44,133 nucleotides of DNA from Stagnimonas sp. (GTDB lineage Bacteria; Pseudomonadota; Gammaproteobacteria; Nevskiales; Nevskiaceae), in NCBI GenBank assembly GCA_030652575.1, contig JAUSQI010000052.1:1-44133 (forward strand). The letters are read 5' to 3'. Below, one piece after another: positions 17,711 through 26,600 of the stretch. The notes under the pieces are model-generated. The model saw only the letters and a list, made by a program, of their open reading frames with translations. It made no database searches and was not told the origin of the DNA. Positions within the stretch are counted from its first letter, which is position 1. Each line of letters starts with the position of its first letter. Made by a program: the position numbers and the translations under genes.

Positions 17711-18117
17711 GAAAGTTCTTGCAGGAATTGTTCGAGCAGGATTTTAGCCGCGATGCCATCGCGGTCGCCTTTTTTCACGCGGCGCGTCATCGCCCCGCTC
17801 GAACGCGCATCGCGCAGCAGGTCGTCGGCAGCGCGCGAGGAGTAGCGCTCATCCGAGAAGTGCACCGGCAATTGGCTGCGTGCCTCCAGCTCTTTCGCGA
17901 ACTTGCGGGTGAGCGTGGTGATGCGCTGGTCGGTGCCGTCTTCCATCAGCGGCAGGCCCACCACGAGTGCCGCCGGCCGCCATTCGGCAACGAGCTTCAT
18001 GACGGCCTCGAAGCCGCCGGTCAGCGTCGCCAACGGTCGTGCCGTTCCAGTGATGGTGTCGCCAACTGCGGTGCCGATGCGCTTCTCGCCAAAGTCGAAA
18101 GCGAGGTAGGTGGGCAA
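17707..18117 (-). CDS. ruvX: YqgF/RuvX RNase H-fold nuclease (putative Holliday junction resolvase)
   Basis: A 136-residue protein with an RNase H fold. The first acidic strand is [11 protein letters not shown] (Asp8), followed by [12 protein letters not shown], the SDERYSS block and the final [18 protein letters not shown] with its catalytic Asp. YqgF proteins are linked to Holliday junction resolution and to 16S pre-rRNA 5'-end processing. Position between algH (1 bp gap) and pyrB (4 bp overlap) is conserved in many gamma- and betaproteobacteria. Confidence 0.94.
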   Translation of the reverse strand: MPTYLAFDFGEKRIGTAVGDTITGTARPLATLTGGFEAVMKLVAEWRPAALVVGLPLMEDGTDQRITTLTRKFAKELEARSQLPVHFSDERYSSRAADDLLRDARSSGAMTRRVKKGDRDGIAAKILLEQFLQELS

Positions 18118-18118
18118 C

Positions 18119-18679
18119 TTAAGCGTGCCCGGCGTCGCCGCCGAGCTGCGTCACATCCACGCCCAGCAGGCGGGTGGCGAGCTTCCAGCGGTCGGACGGC
18201 GGTGACTTGAACAGGATGCGCTGGTCGACCGGTGTGTTGAGCCAGCTGTTCTGCATGATCTCGCTTTCCAGCTGCCCCTCGGCCCAGCTCGCATAGCCGA
18301 GGGCCACGAAGTAATGCCCCGGCCCCTTGCCTTCACCGATCGCCTTGAGGATGTCCTTGGAGGTGGTGATGAACAGGCCGCCGCCGATGTTCATGGTCGA
18401 GTCCCAGTCATCCGGCCCGTCGTGAATGACAAAGCCGCGTTCGGGCGATACCGGCCCGCCCCAGTAGACGGTGGGGTCGCCGGCGAGGTCGGTGTCCGGC
18501 AGCTGCATCTGGCCCAGCATGTCGCGCACTTTCAGCGTCATCGGGCGGTTGATGATGAGGCCCAGTGCACCGCGGTCGTTGTGCTCGCAGAGCAGGGTGA
18601 CGGAATGGTTGAAGTTCTCGTCGTCGAGCGCGGGCATGGCCACCAGAAACTGGTTGGCGAGGTAGTTGTCTTCGGACAT
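18119..18679 (-). CDS. algH: YqgE/AlgH family protein
   Basis: A 186-residue protein with the full YqgE/AlgH signature: NYLANQFLVAMPALDD at the start, FNHSVTLLCEHNDRGALGLI, YWGGPVSPERGFVIH and ALGYASWAEGQLESEI. The family is structurally known, but its role is unclear; it was named for an effect on alginate regulation in Pseudomonas. It lies directly before ruvX, the usual arrangement, and after the M28 peptidase gene. Confidence 0.94.
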   Translation of the reverse strand: MSEDNYLANQFLVAMPALDDENFNHSVTLLCEHNDRGALGLIINRPMTLKVRDMLGQMQLPDTDLAGDPTVYWGGPVSPERGFVIHDGPDDWDSTMNIGGGLFITTSKDILKAIGEGKGPGHYFVALGYASWAEGQLESEIMQNSWLNTPVDQRILFKSPPSDRWKLATRLLGVDVTQLGGDAGHA

Positions 18680-18699
18680 GTGCGCAGTATACCGAGCGC

Positions 18700-20142
18700 C
18701 TACGGCGTGACGGGCAAGCGCGGCAGTGGCTCGCCTTCGGCCAGGGCATAGGCCAGCACGCTGAGCACGGCGGCGTTCTCGGCGAGAAAGCGCGGGTTGA
18801 CCTTGTCCAGCGTATCGGCGGCAGTGTGGTGAATGGTGAAGTAGTCGCGGCCGTCGGTGAGGGGTGCGAAGCCTGGCACGCCCAGCTTGTTGAGTGGGCC
18901 TATGTCCGCACCCACGCCCGTGAGGCGAAAATCGACGATGCCTGCGCCGATGCCGCTCAGCACTTCGCCGATGGGCTTGAGCAGGGGCAGGGTGGCGGGC
19001 GTGACGTTGGCGGCGAAGCCGGTCGGGTGGCCGCTGCCGTAATCCATCTCCAGGGCGGCGATGTGCTTGGCGATGTCGCCTGTGTGCAGTTCGGCATAAC
19101 TGGTGCCGCCCTTGAGGCCGTTTTCCTCGTTCATCCAGGCCACCACGCGGATGGTGCGGCGCGGCGTGAGGCCGAGTGTCTTGAGCGTGGCGGCAACGTG
19201 CATCGCGGCTGCCACACCCGTGGCATCGTCCTGCGCACCCGTGCCCAGGTCCCAGCTGTCGAGATGGCCGCTCACCAGCACGATCTCGTCCGGCAGCTCG
19301 CGGCCCTTGAGATCAGCCACCACATTGAAGCTGTCGGTGTCCGGCAGGGTTTGCGGTGTGAGTAAGAGCTGCATCGTCACCTTGCCCTTGGCCGCGAGGC
19401 GCTCGATCAGCAGCGAGTCTTCGGCGGCGATGGCGGCGGCCGGAACCTTGGCCACGCCGTCGGCGTAGCGCAGCGCGCCGGTATGCGGCTGGTGGTTGCC
19501 GATGGGGCCTGCCGAGCGGTTGATGGCGGCCACCGCGCCCAGTGCGGCCGCCTTGGACGCACCCAGACCGCGATAAGCGACCGCGCCGCCATAGGCGTCC
19601 CCGGCACGCCCGGCCGCTGCCATCTGCTCGTCGAAAGCGGCAGTGAACAGCACGATCTTGCCGCTGATGTTTTCACGACCCAGCGCCGTCAGCTCGGCAA
19701 AGTCGCGCACCGGCACCACTTCGGCCCTGATGCCCTTCTTCGGTGTGGCGACACTGCCGCCGAGTGCGGTGATGGCGAGCTTGTGGCTGAGGCCCTCCGC
19801 ACGGTTGTTCCAGTCGACGAGCGCGGCGGTCTCTTCGCCGCGCACCCAGTGCGGCACTTTCACCGGCTCCAGTTTCACCTCCAGCCCCAGCGCCCGCAGC
19901 TCGGCGGCGACGCGCTTCACGGCTTCGGCCGCACCCTTGGAGCCGGTGAGGCGAGGACCCACTTCATCCGAGAGCATCGCGGTCTGACGATAGGCGTAGT
20001 CGGAGACCACCGCGGCATCGCGGATGCGCACCAGCGTTGCGGTCATCGCGCTGCCGCTCACCGCCGGGGCGGGCTCATCGTGGGCCCCGGCCGCGCCGCT
20101 CAGCAGGGTGATGAACAGGGCGGCGAGCAGGGTCTTGGTCAT
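18700..20142 (-). CDS. Secreted M28-family metallopeptidase (PGCP-like)
   Basis: A 480-residue exported zinc peptidase. Signal peptide at residues 1-20 (TLLAALFITLLSGAAGA). A PA-type insert lies in the first half, followed by the M28 metal sites: SGHLDSWDLGTGAQDD (His and bridging Asp), MNEENGLKGG (catalytic Glu plus ligand) and the late FTIHHTAADTLD (His ligand). This layout resembles plasma glutamate carboxypeptidase and bacterial relatives that hydrolyse dipeptides. It takes the place held by tonB3 in P. aeruginosa, between algH and gshB, 10 bp after gshB. A link to peptide or glutathione turnover is speculative. Confidence 0.9.
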   Translation of the reverse strand: MTKTLLAALFITLLSGAAGAHDEPAPAVSGSAMTATLVRIRDAAVVSDYAYRQTAMLSDEVGPRLTGSKGAAEAVKRVAAELRALGLEVKLEPVKVPHWVRGEETAALVDWNNRAEGLSHKLAITALGGSVATPKKGIRAEVVPVRDFAELTALGRENISGKIVLFTAAFDEQMAAAGRAGDAYGGAVAYRGLGASKAAALGAVAAINRSAGPIGNHQPHTGALRYADGVAKVPAAAIAAEDSLLIERLAAKGKVTMQLLLTPQTLPDTDSFNVVADLKGRELPDEIVLVSGHLDSWDLGTGAQDDATGVAAAMHVAATLKTLGLTPRRTIRVVAWMNEENGLKGGTSYAELHTGDIAKHIAALEMDYGSGHPTGFAANVTPATLPLLKPIGEVLSGIGAGIVDFRLTGVGADIGPLNKLGVPGFAPLTDGRDYFTIHHTAADTLDKVNPRFLAENAAVLSVLAYALAEGEPLPRLPVTP

Positions 20143-20152
20143 GGCGGTGTTT

Positions 20153-21106
20153 TCAGTGCGTCAATCGGGAGTCGATGGCCTTCATCAGCTTGCCCGCAAT
20201 GTCGGTGCCAAACGCGGCGTCGATTTCGCGCGCGCAGGTGGGCGAGGTGATGTTGATTTCGGTCAGGTGCTCGCCGATCACGTCGAGGCCGACGAACCAC
20301 AGTCCCTTTTCCAGCAGCTTCGGCCCCAGCGCCTCGGCGATGCGGCGCTGTGCGGCGGTGAGCGGCCGCGGCTCGCCCCGGCCGCCGGCGGCCAGATTGC
20401 CGCGCGTCTCGCCCGCCTGCGGGATGCGCGCCAGACCGTAGTCGATGGGCTCGCCATGCACGATCAGCACGCGGGTGTCGCCATCGCTGATCGCCGGCAG
20501 ATACTTCTGCGCGGTGATCATCTGCTTGCCGTAATCGCTGAGCTGCTCGATGACGCTGCCCAGGTTGAGTCCGTCTGGCCTGACCCGAAAAATGCCACGT
20601 CCGCCCATGCCGTCGATGGGCTTGTAGATGACGTCGCCATGCTCGGCGTGGAAGGCGCGCAGGGCCGCCATGTCGGCCGCGAACAGCGTCGGCGGCGAGA
20701 AATCCGGGAACCACGCCGTGGCCAGTTTCTCGTTGTAGTCGCGCAGAGCAGCAGGGCGGTTGAGCACCAGCGCGCCCTGCTTTTCAGCCAGCTCCAGCAC
20801 CCAGGTGGCAGCGATGTAGGCCGCATTCACTGGCGGGTCGGCGCGCATCAGCAGCACGTCGAGCGTGCCCAACGTCAGCACTTCGGCATCGCCCAGCCAG
20901 TCGAACCAGTGCTTCTTGTCGTCGGTGACTTTCAGCCGGCGGCCCCGGCCTTGTGCCAGGCCGTCTTTTACCCAGAGGTCGGCCACACCAAACACCACCA
21001 AGTCCCAGCCGCGTGCCTGGGCGGCGAGCATGAGTGCGAAGGTGGTGTCCTTGTAAGGTTTGAAATCCTCGACCGGGTCGCAGACGAAGCCGACGACGCG
21101 ACTCAT
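20153..21106 (-). CDS. gshB: Glutathione synthetase
   Basis: A 317-residue ATP-grasp ligase that joins gamma-glutamylcysteine and glycine. The N-terminal substrate domain (VCDPVEDFKPYKDTTFALML) is followed by VLNRPAALRDYNEKL, the ATP-grasp segment DVIYKPIDGMGGRGIFR, and ETRGNLAAGGRGEPRPLT. The C-terminal metal site is GLDVIGEHLTEINITSPT. Length matches E. coli GshB (~316). Its ATG overlaps the gshA stop by an ATGA, so both steps of glutathione synthesis are translationally coupled. Confidence 0.96.
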   Translation of the reverse strand: MSRVVGFVCDPVEDFKPYKDTTFALMLAAQARGWDLVVFGVADLWVKDGLAQGRGRRLKVTDDKKHWFDWLGDAEVLTLGTLDVLLMRADPPVNAAYIAATWVLELAEKQGALVLNRPAALRDYNEKLATAWFPDFSPPTLFAADMAALRAFHAEHGDVIYKPIDGMGGRGIFRVRPDGLNLGSVIEQLSDYGKQMITAQKYLPAISDGDTRVLIVHGEPIDYGLARIPQAGETRGNLAAGGRGEPRPLTAAQRRIAEALGPKLLEKGLWFVGLDVIGEHLTEINITSPTCAREIDAAFGTDIAGKLMKAIDSRLTH

Positions 21107-22428
21107 TGCGCGTCGCTCGACAGCACCGCCACGGTCTCGCGCGCCGCAGCAAGCAGGGCCAGCCGTGCCACCACGCCATAGGCGTAGAACTTGTTGGGCT
21201 CGGCATCCGGTGCCGCCGCAGGCTCGGGGCAGTTGCAGGCGTTGTTGAAGGCCAGCTGGCGGAACTGCGCGCCCGGCGCGTTGAGGTTTTCGGTGTTGGA
21301 GCGACCGCCGTGCACCCGGTAGAAACCGCCCACCACATAGTGGTCGATCATGTAGACCACCGGCTCGGCGGTCATGTCCGCCGAGCCGGGCGCGGCATCG
21401 CGCCAGTGCTCGAAGGTGTAGACGCCTTCCTGCAGAATCACCCCGGTGTTTTCCTTGCCTTCTTTCATCGAAGACATCTTCTTGCGGGTGTCACGATTCA
21501 TGTTGCGCACTTCGTCGACACTTTTCACCGACATGATGCCCATGCCGTAAGTGCCGGCATCGGCCTTGATGATGACGAAGGGCTCGTCGGTGACGCCGTA
21601 TTCCGCATACTTTTTCTTGATGTCTTCCAGCAGCAGCTCGACATTGCTGGCCAGGCATTCCTCGCCTTCGCGCTTGGCAAAGTTGATCTCGCCGCAGTTG
21701 CGGAACAGCGGGTTGACCAGCCAGGGGTCGATGCCGAAGTGTTCGGTGAAGTCCTCGGCCACCTCTTTATAAAGTGCGAAGTGCTGGGTCTTGAGGCGGT
21801 CGCTCCAGCCCAGCTTCGGGTGCGGCACGACGGGCTGTTTCAGACCTTCGAGAATGTCGGGGCGGCCGCCGGAGAGATCGTTGTGCAGCAGCACCAGGCA
21901 GGGTTTGAAGCCTTCCAGAAACACGCAGTCGTCTTCGCGCTTCAAAGGCTCCAGCAGCAGTTTCTTGCCACTGGGCAATTCAAAGGTCTGGGATTCCACC
22001 ATGCCGGGGATGATCGAGCCGATGCGCACCTTGTAGCCGGCCTTGAGGATGAGGTCGCGCAGCGTCGCCACGGCTTCGAGGTAATACAGGTTGCGGGTGT
22101 GGTTCTCGGGCACCAGCACCACGTTGCAGGCCGAGGGCATCAAGCGCTCGAAAGCCGATTGCAGCGCATGCACCGACAGCGGCTCGAATGCCGGATTGAG
22201 ATTGTTGAAACCGGCCGGGAACAGGTTGGTATCGACCGGTGCCAGCTTGTAACCGGCGTTGCGCAAGTCCACCGAGCAGTAGAACGGCGCGGGCGTGCGG
22301 TGGAACTGCTTGCGAAACCAGGCTTCGATCTCGGCACTGCGGTCCAGCAGCGTCTGCTCGAAGCGCAGCAGCGGGCCGGTGTGGGCGGTGGTGAGGTTGG
22401 GGACGGTCGGCAGCTGGCTGTCGAACAT
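21103..22428 (-). CDS. gshA: Glutamate-cysteine ligase, Acidithiobacillus type
   Basis: A 441-residue protein of the proteobacterial gshA family first shown in Thiobacillus (Acidithiobacillus) ferrooxidans, unrelated in sequence to E. coli GshA. Recognisable segments are FYCSVDLRNAGYKLAPVDTN, NLFPAGFNNLNPAF, LVPENHTRNLYYLEA, and FVIIKADAGTYGMGIMSVKS, which looks like an ATP-grasp nucleotide loop. It catalyses gamma-glutamylcysteine formation, the first committed step of glutathione synthesis. AAAGGA lies 6 bp before the ATG at 22428; a start seven codons earlier is disfavoured. Overlap with gshB supports the assignment. Confidence 0.92.
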   Translation of the reverse strand: MFDSQLPTVPNLTTAHTGPLLRFEQTLLDRSAEIEAWFRKQFHRTPAPFYCSVDLRNAGYKLAPVDTNLFPAGFNNLNPAFEPLSVHALQSAFERLMPSACNVVLVPENHTRNLYYLEAVATLRDLILKAGYKVRIGSIIPGMVESQTFELPSGKKLLLEPLKREDDCVFLEGFKPCLVLLHNDLSGGRPDILEGLKQPVVPHPKLGWSDRLKTQHFALYKEVAEDFTEHFGIDPWLVNPLFRNCGEINFAKREGEECLASNVELLLEDIKKKYAEYGVTDEPFVIIKADAGTYGMGIMSVKSVDEVRNMNRDTRKKMSSMKEGKENTGVILQEGVYTFEHWRDAAPGSADMTAEPVVYMIDHYVVGGFYRVHGGRSNTENLNAPGAQFRQLAFNNACNCPEPAAAPDAEPNKFYAYGVVARLALLAAARETVAVLSSDAQ

Positions 22429-22640
22429 GGGTGTTCCTTTGTCGGGCAAGACGGATCGCCGCCGGGTGCGGCGGACATTACCCCCAAATGATGGCGCAGA
22501 TGACCTTTACAAGAGCAGCGCGAGTGCCATTGCCGGAGTGCGAGCGCCCGGTTTTGTGTGTTACAAAGTCTGCGCACTGCGAGCACTGTGACAATGGCGG
22601 TAAAAGCCACACAGCAACCGACAAACCAGGGAGATGGTCC

Positions 22641-23045
22641 GTGTCCACCGAAGCCACCCATCCGAGCGCGCCCAAGGGCGCCAAAGTGATGGTCATCGAC
22701 GATTCGCAAACCATCCGCCGCACCGCCGAAACCCTGTTGATGAAAGAGGGCTACTCGGTCATCACCGCCGCCGACGGCTTCGAAGCCCTGGCCAAGATCG
22801 CCGACCAGAACCCCGATCTGATCTTCATCGACATCATGATGCCGCGTCTGGATGGTTATCAGGCTTGCGCGCTCATCAAGAGCAACGCCCGCTACGCCAA
22901 GACCCCGGTCATCATGCTGTCGTCCAAGGACGGCCTGTTCGACCGCGCCCGCGGTCGCATCGTCGGCTCGGATGAATACCTCACCAAGCCGTTCACCAAG
23001 GACGAACTGATCGGCGCGGTTCGCACCTACCTCAAGACGGCTTAG
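22641..23045 (+). CDS. pilG: PilG twitching-motility response regulator
   Basis: A 134-residue stand-alone receiver, very close by eye to P. aeruginosa PilG. VMVIDDSQTIRRTAETLL at 16-33, acceptor Asp64 in IFIDIMMPRLDGYQ, then SSKDGLFDRARGRIVGSDEY and TKPF with Lys116. It is the extension-side CheY of the Chp pathway. A GTG start at 22641 is selected because GGGAG precedes it by 9 bp and the sequence then matches the family N-terminus. The upstream 212 bp shared with gshA must hold the divergent promoters; no convincing promoter boxes were found. Confidence 0.95.
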   Translation: MSTEATHPSAPKGAKVMVIDDSQTIRRTAETLLMKEGYSVITAADGFEALAKIADQNPDLIFIDIMMPRLDGYQACALIKSNARYAKTPVIMLSSKDGLFDRARGRIVGSDEYLTKPFTKDELIGAVRTYLKTA

Positions 23046-23053
23046 AGGCGCGC

Positions 23054-23602
23054 ATGACCGATGCCTCGCAGAGCCTTGCCGGTAGTCCTTTCGAGCTGTT
23101 GGCCCATCTGGAATCGCGTGTGCAGATCACGCGGCCGGACGTGGTGCGCCGTCGCAGCGATGTCTGGCTGGGGCTGGGCTTCAGGGTGCGCGGGCACTGG
23201 TGCGTCGCACCCCGCGAGGACGTGCGCGAAATCATCCCCTTGCCGTCGATGACGCGCGCGCCCGGTGCCAAGCCCTGGCTGATGGGTGTCGCCAACGTCC
23301 GTGGCGGCATTCTGGCCGTGGCCGATCTGGCGCAGTTCCTCGGCCTGCCGCGCAAGGCGCCGCAATCCACCACCCGCGTGCTGATCTTCAATTCCAGCAA
23401 GATGCCGGTCGGCATTCTGGTGGACGAAGTGGCGGGCTACCGCCAGTTCAGCATGAGCGACCAGCGCCATCCGCGCATGGCCGAAGCCGGCCCGCTGGCG
23501 CCTTATCTGCTCGGCGCCTTCGAGCGCGAAGATCAGCCGTGGTTCGCCTTCAGCCTGCACAAGCTGTCGGAGAGCCTGGAGTTTGCCCATGCTGGCTACT
23601 GA
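23054..23602 (+). CDS. pilI: PilI CheW-like adaptor
   Basis: A 182-residue CheW-domain protein that couples the PilJ receptor to ChpA kinase. CheW features are WCVAPREDVREIIPLP, the docking turn WLMGVANVRGGILAVADLAQFLG (split here by a few residues from the next strand), and VGILVDEVAGYRQF. It starts 8 bp after pilG and ends 13 bp before the chpA ATG, the usual PilG-PilI order. PilH, normally between PilG and PilI, and PilJ, normally after PilI, are missing here and lie at 13.0-15.4 kb. Confidence 0.93.
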   Translation: MTDASQSLAGSPFELLAHLESRVQITRPDVVRRRSDVWLGLGFRVRGHWCVAPREDVREIIPLPSMTRAPGAKPWLMGVANVRGGILAVADLAQFLGLPRKAPQSTTRVLIFNSSKMPVGILVDEVAGYRQFSMSDQRHPRMAEAGPLAPYLLGAFEREDQPWFAFSLHKLSESLEFAHAGY

Positions 23603-23615
23603 CGAGGGCACTGCC

Positions 23616-26600
23616 ATGACGCCGCGCCCCTCGCCGAACGCCGCACTGGGACAGCGTCTGGTGCTGGCCAACAGCCTGAAGTGGCTGGCCCCCGAAATCG
23701 ACGCCTCGCTACAACGCGCGCGCGCGCTCATCGACCAGCATCAGGAAGCCGACGACGGCGAGCTGGATGCCGATGCCGTGCAAGCCGAACTCAAGCTGGT
23801 ACTCGGCGCCTTGCGCATGGCCAGCTGCCACGGCGGCGCGCTGCTGGCTGAAGAACTGTGTGCGGCCATCGAGGTGGTCTCACGAGGCCAGCTGTCGCAA
23901 TCGGCCGAGGCGCTGGCCGCCGTCAGCGGTGCGACGCTGCAACTCTCGGATTATCTCGACGCCCTGCGCCACGCCGCCCCCGATCGCGCGGCCGTGCTGC
24001 AACCGGCCATCAGCGAGCTGCGCCTGGCCTGCGGCAGCACCGCGGCGACGGAAGCGGATCTGTTCGTGAAGCAGATGCTCCGCATCCATCCGCAGATGCC
24101 GGTGCAGCAGCACATGGATGTCGCCGCTTCCGCGTCGGTGGTGGCGGGCAAGCTGCTGTCGGCGTTCCAGATCCTGCTGCTGCAATGGCTCAAGGGCATC
24201 GACGTGCCCAACACCCTGCTCAAGCTGCGCAAGGTGGGCGATCACATTGCCTCGCACGCCACGCGCCCCGACATCCTGTTGTTGTGGAGTGCATTCGCGG
24301 CGGCCATCGACTCTCTGGTGAGCGTCCCCGGCAGCGAGTCGCTGGAGCTCAAGCGCTGGGTCGGCCGCCTCGGCCAGCAGATCAAGATCCTGGCCGAGCG
24401 TGGTGAAGACGCAGCCGACCCCCAATCGCTGGAGATTGCCTGGCGTTTGCTGGCCTACGCAGCACCCATCCACCACGGCGGCAATCGCTGGCTGCTGCTG
24501 CGCCACCATCTGCTGCTCGACGCCACCCTGCCGATCGAGCCGGCCTTGTCGGCTGCACGCCAGCAGTTGCGTGGCCCGAACACCCGGCTGCTCGAAAAAG
24601 TGGCGGACGAAGTGCGCGCCGACCTGGCGCTGGTCAAGGATGGCCTCGACCTGGCACTGCGCTCCGGCGGCCTTTCACCCGATTTGCAGGGCTCGCTCGG
24701 CGAGCGGCTGGGGCGCATCGCCAACACGCTGGTATTGCTGGGCTTGCCGCAACTCGAACAGGTGCTGCGCAACCAGACCGGCGAACTCGCCAGCTTAGGC
24801 TCCGGCGCGGCTGAAAACCAGGGTCAGTGGATGCGCATCGCCACCGCCCTGCTGCGGGTGGAGCACAGCCTGGAGAGGGCGCTGTTCCGCCCGCTACGGC
24901 AGATCCGTGTCGAGCCGCTGACCACCGAAATCATCGAGGCCGTCCCGCATTCGCAGGACCTGCTCGAAAGCATTGCCGCCCTCCTGCGCGAGATGCTGGT
25001 CGATCTCGCCAAGCTCAAGGCGCAGCTCGATGCCTACCTCAAGGGCGGTGAATTGCGGGATGCCGCCGAGCCGCTGCTGCTGCTCAGTGAAGTCAGCTCG
25101 GGACTGGTCATCCTCGACTGTCTGCCCGCCGCCAATCTCACCGCAGAGCTGCGCGACTGGTTGCGTGCGGCAGGCCCGCAGGAGTTGCGCGACGACCCCG
25201 CTCTGGCCGTGCGCTTTGCCGAATCCGTCGCCGCGCTGGAGCTGTATCTGGAAGCCCTGCGCGATGCGCTGCCGCAGCCGGAGCGCATGCTCGAAACCCT
25301 GTCGGTGGCGCTGGCCGCACTGGCACCGGCAGGCCCGGACGAAGACGCCATCTCGCTCGATGCGCTGACGGCCGAGATGGCCCGCGCCGTCGCCAATGCA
25401 GACAGTGCGAGCGACCAGGCTGGCCTGTCGTCCGAATACGCCGTCGAGAATCTGGAAGCGGCCCCGGAAGCACAGGTCTTTTTCACCGACACACCGCGGC
25501 AGGATGCCGGTTCCGATCCTGCCAGCGAAGCCGCCTACGAGTCGGCTGCCGCGATGCAGGCGCCGTTCGTGACCGACGCGGAGCCGTCCACGGCCCTGGC
25601 GGCGGGTGACGACGACCCCGAGATTCGCGCCATCTTCATCGAAGAAGTGCAGGAGGTGCTCGACAGTCTCAAGCGTCAGCTGCCGCTCTTCCATCGCGAC
25701 CCCACCGACCTCGCCGTGCTCGGTGACATCCGCCGCGCGTTCCACACGCTCAAGGGCAGTGGCCGCATGGTGGGCGCAGACCGCATCGGCGAGTTCGGCT
25801 GGTCGGTGGAGCACTTGCTCAACCGCTGCATCGAAGGCGCATTGCCCGTCAACCACGCCGTCGTCATGTTGGTTGGCGAGGCGATCAGAGCCCTGCCGAT
25901 GCTGCTGAGCCAGTTCCGCGAGGATGCGCCCGAGCAAACGGCTGACGATGCGCAGACGCTGATCGCGCGCGCGCATTTTCTCGCCAGCGGCCGTGCGCCG
26001 GAGATGGTCGAGCCGGAAGTGCTCGGCGTGTTCCGCACCGATGCCTTCGACCGCCTCGGCGATATCGAACGCTGGCTGGCCAACGAGGCCGAGAGCTTCA
26101 TCGATGCCGATACCGTGCGTGCCCTGCACACCATCAAGGGCTCCGCGGCGGTCGTCAACGCCGAGGCGCTGAGCGAGCTTTCGGGCGCGCTCGAAGCCGT
26201 ACTGAAGCAATTCGTGCTCGCCGACGTGCCGGTGTCGCCGGAAGTGCGCGCCGTGCTGGCCGAAGTGCTGCCCGTGATGCGCGACTGGATGCTGAAGGCC
26301 GGCTCGGCCGCCTCGGTGCAGGACGACGCCGAGTGGCTGGCGCGGGTGGCAGCACTCAAGCCTTTCCTGCCGCCCACAGGCGAAACCCTCAGCTACGGCC
26401 GTCGCGAATCGCTGGTCAATCTGGCCTTCGACCGCTTGCAAATGGTCGAACAGCGGCTGGTGGCCTGGACGGTTGCGCCCGCCGATTTCGCACTGGGCCG
26501 CTTGATGGGCGATGCCGCCGAGGCACTCGCCATCGTCTCGCAGGAGTGCGCACCGCTGACGCGCGGTGCCGAGGCATTGAGCGAGCGTCTGCGCGCCGAT

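Noticed and set aside
22526-22598. Inverted GCCATTG/CAATGGC in the gshA-pilG intergenic region as an operator
   Set aside because: Only 7 bp arms about 60 bp apart; expected by chance, with no promoter boxes in register.
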